Shown here piece by piece: positions 1-4,279 of a DNA stretch of 5,692 nt (positions within the stretch are counted from its first letter, which is position 1; each line of letters opens with the position of its first letter). This DNA is from Ruminococcus sp. UBA6407. Its GTDB lineage: Bacteria > Bacillota > Clostridia > Oscillospirales > Ruminococcaceae. The translations under genes were made by a program, and so were the position numbers. The stretch is from NCBI GenBank assembly GCA_002438605.1, contig DJPR01000032.1, positions 19,629 through 25,320 of the forward strand. Reading direction: 5' to 3'. The notes under the pieces are model-generated. The model had not been told where the DNA came from. It saw only the letters and a list, made by a program, of their open reading frames with translations, and made no database searches.

Positions 1-25
1 GCTTTGTGCGGTGTTGCCTTTATCA
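1..25. repeat. Right arm of a dispersed hairpin repeat (cut by window edge)
   Basis: Bases 5-25 (TGTGCGGTGTTGCCTTTATC plus A) are identical to 2921-2941. At the second site the GGTGTTGCCT segment pairs with an upstream AGGCAACACC. Here the matching left arm would lie before position 1, so the element is truncated by the window. It touches the mscS stop codon at 23-25, so on the minus strand the hairpin would form immediately after mscS and could act as its terminator or 3' stabiliser. That role is inferred. Confidence 0.6.
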
Positions 26-883
26 CTGCTTATTCATATGTACATCTAATTGGTTGAATGGGATTTCTATATTATTTTTGTCAAATTCAACTTTAACTGT
101 CTCTGCAATATCATAGGATGCTTCAAAATAGTCCTCATTTTTAACCCAAAATTTTGCTGATATTTCAAGTGAGCTTTCTTTAAACGAACCAAGTCTGACT
201 ACAGGTTCAGGTTCATTAAGTATAAGCTTGTTTTCAATAGCAATATCAAGAATAATCTGCTTTGCTTTTTCAAAGTCATTATTGTAGCTTATATCAAAAG
301 TCATGTCAAGACGTCTTGTAGGAAGTTCTGTATAATTTATTATTTTAGCATCTGTTATTTTTCCATTAGGTATCATAACTGTCTTATTATCAAATGTTAT
401 TATTTTAGTATATAAGATATTTATAGACTGAACTACACCTATTGAAGTATCCAATTCGATTGTATCTCCTGATTTAAATGGTTTGGAGAATAATATTATA
501 AATCCTCCTGCAAGATTTGAAAGACAATTTTGTAGTGCAAGGCTTATTGCAAGTCCGGCTGCACCTATGAGTGTAATTATAGATGACATCGGAACACCCA
601 AAAATGTCAGTGCACTCACTATTACAATTGTATACAAAATTATTCGTATAAATGAAACAAGAAAACTTACTGCAGCATCATCTACAGTTGACCGTTTCAT
701 AAACTTATTTATAATTTTTATTATTATTTTAGATATTAGTATACCAAGCAAAAAAATAATTAATGCAAAAAGCAGTGTTGGTAAGGCTTCTTTAAGTGTA
801 TCAGTGAGCTTTGTCAGAAAATCAGTTGCTTTTTCTGCATCATTTTTTATTATATCCTCATTTTTACTTAAAAATAAAATCAT
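23..883 (-). CDS. mscS: MscS family small-conductance mechanosensitive channel
   Basis: Encodes an inner-membrane tension-gated channel that releases solutes on hypo-osmotic shock. From the start chosen here the protein has 286 residues, the same length as E. coli MscS. Hydrophobic segments lie at about 33-55 (TM1), 73-95 (TM2) and 98-131 (TM3). TM3 carries the family's pore-lining pattern GAAGLAISLALQNCLSNLAG; Leu111 and Leu115 fit the E. coli gate leucines 105/109. The beta-domain motif IPNGKI (171-176) matches E. coli, and the C-terminus ends in the family-like IPFNQLDVH. The start at 883 is preferred over the in-frame ATG at 910, because the only Shine-Dalgarno (896-901) lies inside the longer reading, which itself has no RBS. 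The Gly113 hinge of E. coli is Asn119 here. The gene has its own promoter (937-965) and is divergent from oadG. Confidence 0.95.
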   Translation of the reverse strand: MILFLSKNEDIIKNDAEKATDFLTKLTDTLKEALPTLLFALIIFLLGILISKIIIKIINKFMKRSTVDDAAVSFLVSFIRIILYTIVIVSALTFLGVPMSSIITLIGAAGLAISLALQNCLSNLAGGFIILFSKPFKSGDTIELDTSIGVVQSINILYTKIITFDNKTVMIPNGKITDAKIINYTELPTRRLDMTFDISYNNDFEKAKQIILDIAIENKLILNEPEPVVRLGSFKESSLEISAKFWVKNEDYFEASYDIAETVKVEFDKNNIEIPFNQLDVHMNKQ

Positions 884-895
884 GCTTATTTTTAT

Positions 896-901
896 CTCCT
901 C
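896..901 (-). promoter_or_regulatory. RBS that decides the mscS start
   Basis: On the minus strand GAGGAG lies 12 nt before the ATG at 883, a slightly long spacing. The alternative ATG at 910 has only A/T-rich DNA before it and would start about 20 nt after the predicted transcription start. The 286-residue reading is therefore favoured. Confidence 0.7.
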
Positions 902-912
902 ACGCTTCATGT

Positions 913-927
913 ATTGAAAAATTCAAT
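913..927. promoter_or_regulatory. Perfect dyad in the mscS 5' leader
   Basis: ATTGAA-AAA-TTCAAT is a perfect 6-bp inverted repeat with a 3-nt centre. It lies just downstream of the mscS -10 box and before the gene. The position fits an operator or a small 5'UTR hairpin, but such AT-rich dyads also arise by chance and no regulator is visible. Confidence 0.3.
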
Positions 928-936
928 CTGTATACT

Positions 937-965
937 ATTATAACAAATCATACTTAAAAGGTCAA
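937..965 (-). promoter_or_regulatory. Sigma-A promoter of mscS
   Basis: Read on the minus strand: TTGACC (965-960), a 17-nt spacer, then a perfect TATAAT (942-937). Transcription should begin near 930, giving a leader of about 45 nt before the ATG at 883. Confidence 0.85.
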
Positions 966-1025
966 TGTTAAGAGTTCAGCATATATAAAATCTCAAATAC
1001 CTTAACGCAAATATATCCAATAAGG

Positions 1026-1123
1026 TGTTAAAAGATGTTAAAAAATAAATTTTTCTCACAAAATACACTTAATACCTTGAAATTTATTTTTGAATAGTGT
1101 ATAATTAATGTATCTGTTAAAAT
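1026..1123 (+). promoter_or_regulatory. TGTTAAAA repeats around the oadG promoter
   Basis: TGTTAAAA occurs at 1026-1033 and 1036-1043, exactly 10 bp apart (one helical turn), and again at 1115-1122 just after the -10 box. Two copies lie 35-50 bp upstream of the -35 box, where an activator could bind on one DNA face. The DNA is very AT-rich, so the pattern may be fortuitous. Confidence 0.25.
1077..1105 (+). promoter_or_regulatory. Sigma-A promoter of oadGB
   Basis: TTGAAA (1077-1082), a 17-nt spacer, and a perfect TATAAT (1100-1105). It lies about 40 nt before the oadG ATG and points rightward. It is the only good promoter seen before oadG and probably serves both genes. Confidence 0.85.
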
Positions 1124-1143
1124 TTAAGAATGGAGTGTGAGAT

Positions 1144-1554
1144 ATGTATCTCGATCTTATTGCAAAGCTTTCTCCAACAAGCAAGCTTTCAGGACAAGAA
1201 CAGGCTGCTGTAGTCATTACAGGTTTAGTAGTTGTTTTCTTAGTTCTTGCGTTCCTCGTTTTGTTTGTTTCATGGTTTGGAAAGCTCTTTGACAAAAGCA
1301 AAAAAAATAATACAGAAAAACCGTCAGCTCCTGCTGCACCAAGGACTACTTCAACTGTTAAACCATCTGCTCCTGTAGTTAAGTATGATGAAAGCGATGA
1401 AGTAGTTGCTGCTATCTCTGCTGCTATTGCACAGATGAGTCTGAACGACGGAAAAGTCTACAAAATCAAGTCAATCAAGCCAAAGCATACAAAGTCTTAT
1501 GGCAGACCTATCTGGGCTGCTGAGGGACTTCGTCAAAACACCAGTCCTTTTTAG
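1144..1554 (+). CDS. oadG: Sodium-pump decarboxylase gamma subunit (OadG family)
   Basis: Small membrane subunit of biotin-dependent Na+-translocating decarboxylases (oxaloacetate, methylmalonyl-CoA or glutaconyl-CoA type). In the family it anchors the cytoplasmic carboxyltransferase and biotin carrier to the beta subunit. The 136-residue protein has a short N-terminal segment, one strong transmembrane helix at about 21-45, a basic stretch (KSKKNN) and a Pro/Ala-rich linker at about 58-80. It ends in a conserved tail with GRPIWAAEGLRQNTSPF, a pattern I recognise from clostridial gamma subunits. The His-rich zinc-binding tail of the Klebsiella protein is absent. The ATG at 1144 has GGAG 8 nt upstream. 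oadB follows after 49 nt, so the two are probably co-transcribed. The substrate cannot be told from this subunit. Confidence 0.88.
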   Translation: MYLDLIAKLSPTSKLSGQEQAAVVITGLVVVFLVLAFLVLFVSWFGKLFDKSKKNNTEKPSAPAAPRTTSTVKPSAPVVKYDESDEVVAAISAAIAQMSLNDGKVYKIKSIKPKHTKSYGRPIWAAEGLRQNTSPF

Positions 1555-1603
1555 AAGCTGTTTTCAGTTTCCAATAGAATAAATCAGGAAAGGAAATTTA
1601 TTT

Positions 1604-2860
1604 ATGAGTGAAGTTTTCAATCTGTTTGTAGACACTCTTAAAGAAATCTGGCAGACCAGTGGTTTGTATGCCTTGTTCCAGGATGACGGCTGGAAATCAC
1701 TTATCATGATTGCTATTTCTTTTGTGTTTATGTATCTTGCTATTGCAAAGCAATTTGAACCGCTTTTGCTGCTTCCTATTGCTTTTGGTATGTTCTTAAC
1801 GAACCTGCCTCTTATTAATCTTGATGATGCTATGTATCATCCTGAACTGTTTGATTATGTTTATGAATATGCTGAGGACGGCTCGGTAATCGACCATTAC
1901 ATAAATTACGGTCAGATACTTAAAAAAGGCGGCCTTCTTGATATTCTTTATCTCGGCGTTAAGCTCGGTATTTATCCTCCGATAATATTCCTCGGAATCG
2001 GTACTATGACTGACTTTGCTCCTCTTATTGCCAATCCTAAGAGTTTCCTCCTCGGTGCTGCTGCACAGGGCGGTATCTTCTTTACATTTATAGGCGCTGC
2101 AGTCCTTGGATTCTCAGCTGCTGAAGCAGGTTCAATTGCTATTATCGGCGGTGCTGACGGTCCTACTGCAATTTATGTTTCAACAAAACTGCTTTCAGGC
2201 GGAGATTTCAAAATAAGTACAGGTACAATTGCACTTGCCGCTTATACATATATGGCTCTTGTTCCTGTTATCCAGCCGCCGATTATGAAAGCTCTTACAA
2301 CTAAAAAGGAACGTGCTATTAAAATGGCAACTCTCAGAACTGTTACAAGAACTGAAAGACTTATCTTCCCTGTTGCCGTTACATTAATAGTTGCTCTTAT
2401 TGTTCCTTCTGCTGCTCCTCTCGTTGGTATGCTTATGCTTGGTAATATCATAAAGGAAAGCGGCGTTTGTCAGCGTCTTGTTGATACAGCTCAGAATGCT
2501 CTGATGAATATTATTACTATTTTCCTTGGAGTTTCAGTTGGTGCTACAACAAAGGCTGATAAAATTCTTAATCCTGAATTTGCAAAGGTTATCGCTCTTG
2601 GAGTACTTGCTTTTGGTATTGGTACTGCATGTGGTGTTCTTCTTGGCAAACTTATGTGTAAGCTTTCAGGTGGAAAAATCAATCCGCTTATTGGTTCAGC
2701 AGGTGTTTCTGCTGTTCCTATGGCAGCTCGTGTATCACAAAAAGTTGGTGCTCAGACAGATCCGACAAATTTCCTGCTCATGCACGCTATGGGCCCGAAT
2801 GTTGCAGGTGTTATAGGTTCTGCAGTTGCTGCCGGCGTTCTCTTAAGTGTTATCGGCTAA
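1604..2860 (+). CDS. oadB: Sodium-ion-translocating decarboxylase beta subunit
   Basis: Multi-spanning membrane subunit that decarboxylates carboxybiotin and couples it to Na+ export. The protein has 418 residues, similar to the family. Residues shown to be important in Klebsiella OadB are all present: Asp203 in GGADGP (here Asp185), Tyr229 in the YTYMALVP segment (Tyr216), and the region VIII set Asn373, Gly377, Ser382, Arg389 in NPLIGSAGVSAVPMAARV (Asn360, Gly364, Ser369, Arg376). FLGIGTMTDFAPLIANPK (129-146) is another family hallmark. An acidic, Tyr-rich segment at about 78-105 looks longer than in the enterobacterial protein. SD AGGA lies 9 nt before the ATG. The substrate (oxaloacetate, methylmalonyl-CoA, glutaconyl-CoA) is undetermined. 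No alpha or biotin-carrier gene follows; a terminator does. Confidence 0.96.
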   Translation: MSEVFNLFVDTLKEIWQTSGLYALFQDDGWKSLIMIAISFVFMYLAIAKQFEPLLLLPIAFGMFLTNLPLINLDDAMYHPELFDYVYEYAEDGSVIDHYINYGQILKKGGLLDILYLGVKLGIYPPIIFLGIGTMTDFAPLIANPKSFLLGAAAQGGIFFTFIGAAVLGFSAAEAGSIAIIGGADGPTAIYVSTKLLSGGDFKISTGTIALAAYTYMALVPVIQPPIMKALTTKKERAIKMATLRTVTRTERLIFPVAVTLIVALIVPSAAPLVGMLMLGNIIKESGVCQRLVDTAQNALMNIITIFLGVSVGATTKADKILNPEFAKVIALGVLAFGIGTACGVLLGKLMCKLSGGKINPLIGSAGVSAVPMAARVSQKVGAQTDPTNFLLMHAMGPNVAGVIGSAVAAGVLLSVIG

Positions 2861-2868
2861 TAAATTTT

Positions 2869-2903
2869 ATGCACTCAATCTTAGGATTGGGTGCATTATT
2901 TTA
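2869..2903 (+). terminator. Terminator after oadB
   Basis: A 12-bp stem (2869-2880 with 2885-2896, one G-U pair) with a TTAG loop, followed by the T-rich TATTTTA. It begins 8 nt after the oadB stop codon. The T tract is interrupted, so termination may be incomplete and helped by the next hairpin. Confidence 0.75.
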
Positions 2904-2941
2904 GGCAACACCATAAAAAATGTGCGGTGTTGCCTTTATCA
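2903..2941. repeat. Dispersed hairpin repeat, full copy
   Basis: AGGCAACACC (2903-2912) pairs perfectly with GGTGTTGCCT (2926-2935) around a 13-nt loop. Bases 2921-2941 are identical to 5-25 at the left window edge. It stands in tandem with the oadB terminator. Two copies, each just after a gene, suggest a small non-coding repeat used as a terminator or mRNA 3' stabiliser in this genome. Confidence 0.6.
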
Positions 2942-2993
2942 ATATTTACCAAATAATCTTATTCACAAGCTTTATTTTCTGCCATTTTTATAT

Positions 2994-3022
2994 TTGATTT
3001 TATGTCTGTTTTGTGTTATAAT
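2994..3022 (+). promoter_or_regulatory. Promoter of the tRNA-Arg gene
   Basis: TTGATT (2994-2999), a 17-nt spacer, and a perfect TATAAT (3017-3022) preceded by TGT, an extended -10. The -10 box ends 9 nt before the mature tRNA 5' end, leaving a very short 5' leader for RNase P. Confidence 0.8.
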
Positions 3023-3031
3023 TATATTAAT

Positions 3032-3108
3032 GTTTCCGTAGCTCAGCTGGATAGAGCGACCGCCTCCTAAGCGGTAGGTCGGGTGTTCGAATCACCTCGG
3101 GAACGCCA
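3032..3108 (+). tRNA. tRNA-Arg (anticodon CCU)
   Basis: A full cloverleaf of 77 nt with encoded CCA. The acceptor stem GTTTCCG pairs with CGGGAAC (one G-U). The D arm contains AGCTCAGCTGGATAGAGC with an A at the position typical of arginine tRNAs. The anticodon stem ACCGC/GCGGT holds the loop CTCCTAA, with anticodon CCT at 3066-3068, which reads AGG. The T arm contains GGTGTTCGAATCACC. The discriminator is G3105, followed by CCA at 3106-3108. The gene stands alone between oadB and sequences of mobile-element type; tRNA 3' ends are common integrase targets. Confidence 0.96.
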
Positions 3109-3115
3109 AAAACTC

Positions 3116-3157
3116 CGCCGGAAAACCCAGTAAAATCAAGGGTTTCCGGCGTTTTTT
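3116..3157 (+). terminator. Rho-independent terminator after tRNA-Arg
   Basis: CGCCGGAAA-CCC (3116-3128, one bulged A) pairs with GGGTTTCCGGCG (3140-3151), followed by six Ts (3152-3157). It starts 8 nt after the tRNA CCA end and should end the tRNA transcript. Confidence 0.9.
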
Positions 3158-3201
3158 CATTTTTACGAAGAAACAGCAAAAACGAAAAAATCACAAATTT
3201 T

Positions 3202-3390
3202 CATTAGCAAATTCTCCGTCTGCTAATGGAATTTAGGACTAATGTCGTCCGCCTTTCAGGTGGACGGCTTGCTAATAAAAATTAGCAAAAAAATCACTGT
3301 TTTGCTAATGAAATTGCCATCTCTGCTAATGGCGGAAAAAATCGAGCCAAAAATCCTGCTAATGGACAAGGCGGTCGTTACCCTGTTAAT
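3202..3390. repeat. TGCTAATG repeat array downstream of tRNA-Arg
   Basis: TGCTAAT occurs seven times exactly. Forward copies start at 3221, 3270, 3303, 3324 and 3357; reverse copies lie at 3203-3209 and 3281-3287. Degenerate copies lie near 3238-3244 (ACTAATG) and 3384-3390 (TGTTAAT). Two opposed pairs form dyads: 3202-3209 with 3221-3228 (8 bp, 11-nt gap) and 3269-3276 with 3281-3288 (TTGCTAAT-AAAA-ATTAGCAA). A separate hairpin, GTCCGCC/GGTGGAC (3247-3253 with 3259-3265), sits among them. The stretch from the tRNA terminator to the next gene (3158-3478) holds no convincing gene. An open frame crosses the array and reads the repeats as Leu-Leu-Met, but it lacks an RBS. The array may be a protein-binding site; its function is unknown. 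Confidence 0.7.
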
Positions 3391-3450
3391 TCGTTCATTT
3401 TTCAATAATGGAGGATTATTCGCAAACTACACCTATACCATTTCCTGTTA

Positions 3451-3470
3451 TATAATTGCAGGACAGGAGG
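3451..3470 (+). promoter_or_regulatory. Possible -10 box and strong RBS of the 59-aa gene
   Basis: TATAAT at 3451-3456 is preceded by a TGT extension, but no good -35 is seen at the right distance. AGGAGG at 3465-3470 is a perfect Shine-Dalgarno 8 nt before a TTG codon. This settles the start at 3479 rather than the far upstream ATG at 3242. If the -10 is real, the RBS lies very close to the transcription start. Confidence 0.55.
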
Positions 3471-3478
3471 TGGTTGCT

Positions 3479-3658
3479 TTGAAAGAACAGAAATATCATT
3501 TATATCTTTGCGATGATGAATACAGACAGACTATTCAGTCCCTTGTTCGCTTGAAGAACAACCTAATTGCACAAGGTAGATACACCGATGGAGTTGACGA
3601 TGTTCTTTGCAAAGTGCTTTCTGCCAAGATAAGAAAGCTCAAAATCAAATATATATAA
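3479..3658 (+). CDS. Small conserved mobile-element protein, function unknown
   Basis: A 59-residue, basic, probably cytosolic protein starting at TTG with AGGAGG 8 nt upstream. It reads MKEQKYHLYLCDDEYRQTIQ at the N-terminus, then SLVRLKNNLIAQGRY, and ends in a Lys/Arg-rich tail (SAKIRKLKIKYI). No signal peptide or membrane segment is seen. The pattern (short strand, acidic turn, two amphipathic helices) could suit a small DNA-binding or regulatory protein, but no domain is certain. From memory, similar short proteins recur next to ParA cassettes in clostridial conjugative elements; a search would have to confirm this. It is followed by about 90 nt without a good gene and then a strong terminator, so it appears monocistronic. 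The same frame is open upstream to 3242, but that part runs through the repeat array and is not judged coding. Confidence 0.75.
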   Translation: MKEQKYHLYLCDDEYRQTIQSLVRLKNNLIAQGRYTDGVDDVLCKVLSAKIRKLKIKYI

Positions 3659-3750
3659 ATGTGAAAGAATTTGCTTGATGAAAGCTCTTGAACAGGACTT
3701 TACCATTTATTAAGAACAAAATAAACATCTAAATTATGAACATTTCTATC

Positions 3751-3796
3751 AGCCGTCTATTGACCTCTAATTTGAGGAGAATAGGCGGCTTTTTTT
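3751..3796 (+). terminator. Strong terminator between the 59-aa gene and the parA leader
   Basis: AGCCGTCTATT (3751-3761) pairs with AATAGGCGGCT (3780-3790), 11 bp with one G-U. The stem continues past a 2x2 mismatch into CCTC/GAGG with loop TAATTT, and at least six Ts follow (3791-3796). It insulates parAB from upstream transcription unless it is overridden. Confidence 0.92.
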
Positions 3797-3910
3797 GCGT
3801 TCAAAAAAATATTTAAGAAATTTTGAAAAAACACCCCCCAAAAACGCTCTCCCATTTCAAACAAGTGAAGGGGTTAATTCCGAACCAAGAAAACGGAAGC
3901 CTTTCACTTG

Positions 3911-3928
3911 TACTTTGAAAACTGAATA
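3911..3928 (+). promoter_or_regulatory. boxA-like antitermination motif
   Basis: TACTTTGAAAACTGAATA follows hairpin P0 directly. It resembles the CTTTGAAAACT motif (boxA region) in rRNA leaders and 16S-23S spacers of Firmicutes, where Nus factors bind nascent RNA. No rRNA gene is present in the window. The resemblance is from memory of the motif, and function here is inferred. Confidence 0.4.
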
Positions 3929-4118
3929 CACAGGTCACTAAGACTTTATTTCTGATGAATTTAGCCACCTTATCGGGTACGCCTTGACTTCTGCCTTGCA
4001 GGACAGCGAGAACTCCCGGTATAAGTAACAGGTTGCCCCTGTTACGGCGATGACAGTCAGAATGATAATGATACTTCTCTACGGAGCTGGCGGAGAACCC
4101 GGCAGAGGTGAAATTCCT

Positions 4119-4160
4119 ATGATACAGATGAGCTGTCTGTTCCTTAGTGACTTCCCGTGA
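4119..4160 (+). CDS. Possible 13-aa leader peptide inside the parA leader
   Basis: ATG at 4119 has GAGGTG (4105-4110) 8 nt upstream and encodes MIQMSCLFLSDFP before TGA at 4158-4160. The frame is open farther upstream to an ATG at 4050 (36 codons), but that start lacks an RBS. The codons overlap the 3' arm of the long-range helix (4143-4153), so a translating ribosome would have to open it. No run of a single amino acid is present, so classical amino-acid attenuation is not indicated. It may also be a chance frame within structured RNA. Confidence 0.3.
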   Translation: MIQMSCLFLSDFP

Positions 4161-4199
4161 GCGTTTGCTCGGCAAGGGGTGTTGAGAACAAATATTGCC

Positions 4200-4253
4200 T
4201 GACCGGTTAGGAAATGAGCCGGTCAAGTACATAGCCATACTGCGATGGCTATG
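4200..4253. promoter_or_regulatory. Two strong palindromes just before the parA RBS
   Basis: TGACCGGTT/AGCCGGTCA (9 bp with one G-U, 8-nt loop) is followed after 4 nt by CATAGCCAT/ATGGCTATG (9 bp perfect, 6-nt loop). Neither is followed by a T tract, so they are not terminators, and the parA Shine-Dalgarno (4263-4270) stays free. They could be the end of the leader RNA, or DNA operator/centromere sites for ParA/ParB autoregulation. No match to the chromosomal parS TGTTTCACGTGAAACA is seen. Confidence 0.5.
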
Positions 4254-4262
4254 AATACTACG

Positions 4263-4270
4263 AAAGGAGG
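4263..4270 (+). promoter_or_regulatory. RBS that decides the parA start
   Basis: AAAGGAGG abuts the ATG at 4271 with no spacing, too close for initiation. The in-frame GTG at 4280 lies 9 nt after GGAGG, an ideal distance. The GTG is therefore taken as the parA start. Confidence 0.8.
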
Positions 4271-4279
4271 ATGCACAAA

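Larger units (their letters stand above)
3862..4260 (+). ncRNA. Candidate structured leader RNA upstream of parAB
   Basis: Between the terminator and parA I see nested helices and no convincing protein gene. P0: CAAGTGAA (3862-3869) with TTCACTTG (3903-3910), plus inner TTCCG/CGGAA (3878-3882, 3894-3898). P1, long-range: AGGTCACTAAG (3932-3942) with CTTAGTGACTT (4143-4153), 11 bp with one G-U, enclosing 200 nt. Inside P1: TTCTGA/TCAGAA (3950-3955, 4057-4062); GCC/GGC (3964-3966, 4046-4048); CTTATCGGG with CCCG-GT-ATAAG (3969-3977, 4015-4025); TTCTGC/GCAGGA (3989-3994, 3998-4003); GTAACAGG/CCTGTTAC (4025-4032, 4038-4045); TTCTC/GAGAA or the cUACGg tetraloop hairpin (4075-4097); ACAGA/TCTGT (4124-4128, 4136-4140). 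After P1: GAGC-GTTT-GCTC (4159-4170), TGACCGGTT/AGCCGGTCA (4200-4208, 4217-4225) and CATAGCCAT/ATGGCTATG (4230-4253). These are mutually compatible apart from a few shared bases. Known class unassigned. Alternatives are an oriT, replication origin or centromere. Confidence 0.6.

Noticed and set aside
483..917. A 144-codon plus-strand frame opposite mscS
   Set aside because: Antisense shadow of a clear MscS gene with no RBS or recognisable domain.
1056..1301. Minus-strand frame of 81 codons over the oadG promoter and start
   Set aside because: It overlaps a well-supported promoter and the OadG transmembrane coding region and shows no family features.
2242..2816. Short frames on both strands within oadB
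   Set aside because: Shadows of the strongly conserved OadB reading frame.
2847..3041. A 64-codon plus-strand frame running from the oadB end into the tRNA
   Set aside because: It crosses two terminator-like hairpins, a promoter and the tRNA start, and has no RBS.
3242..3478. N-terminal extension of the 59-aa gene from ATG 3242
   Set aside because: No RBS at 3242, the segment is repeat array and hairpin, and a perfect RBS with TTG start lies downstream in the same frame.
3678..3713. An 11-codon frame (MKALEQDFTIY) after the 59-aa gene
   Set aside because: Too short, without a convincing RBS; nothing distinguishes it from chance.
3813..4238. A 141-codon minus-strand open frame opposite the parA leader
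   Set aside because: It has no Shine-Dalgarno at its start, its composition is odd (Ser/His/Cys-rich, no domain), and it coincides exactly with the hairpin-rich leader. It is best read as the shadow of a constrained RNA or DNA structure.
3862..4260. CRISPR array or rRNA fragment
   Set aside because: The repeats are inverted and all different, with no regular spacer pattern. The boxA-like motif is the only rRNA-operon resemblance, and no 16S, 23S or 5S sequence is present.
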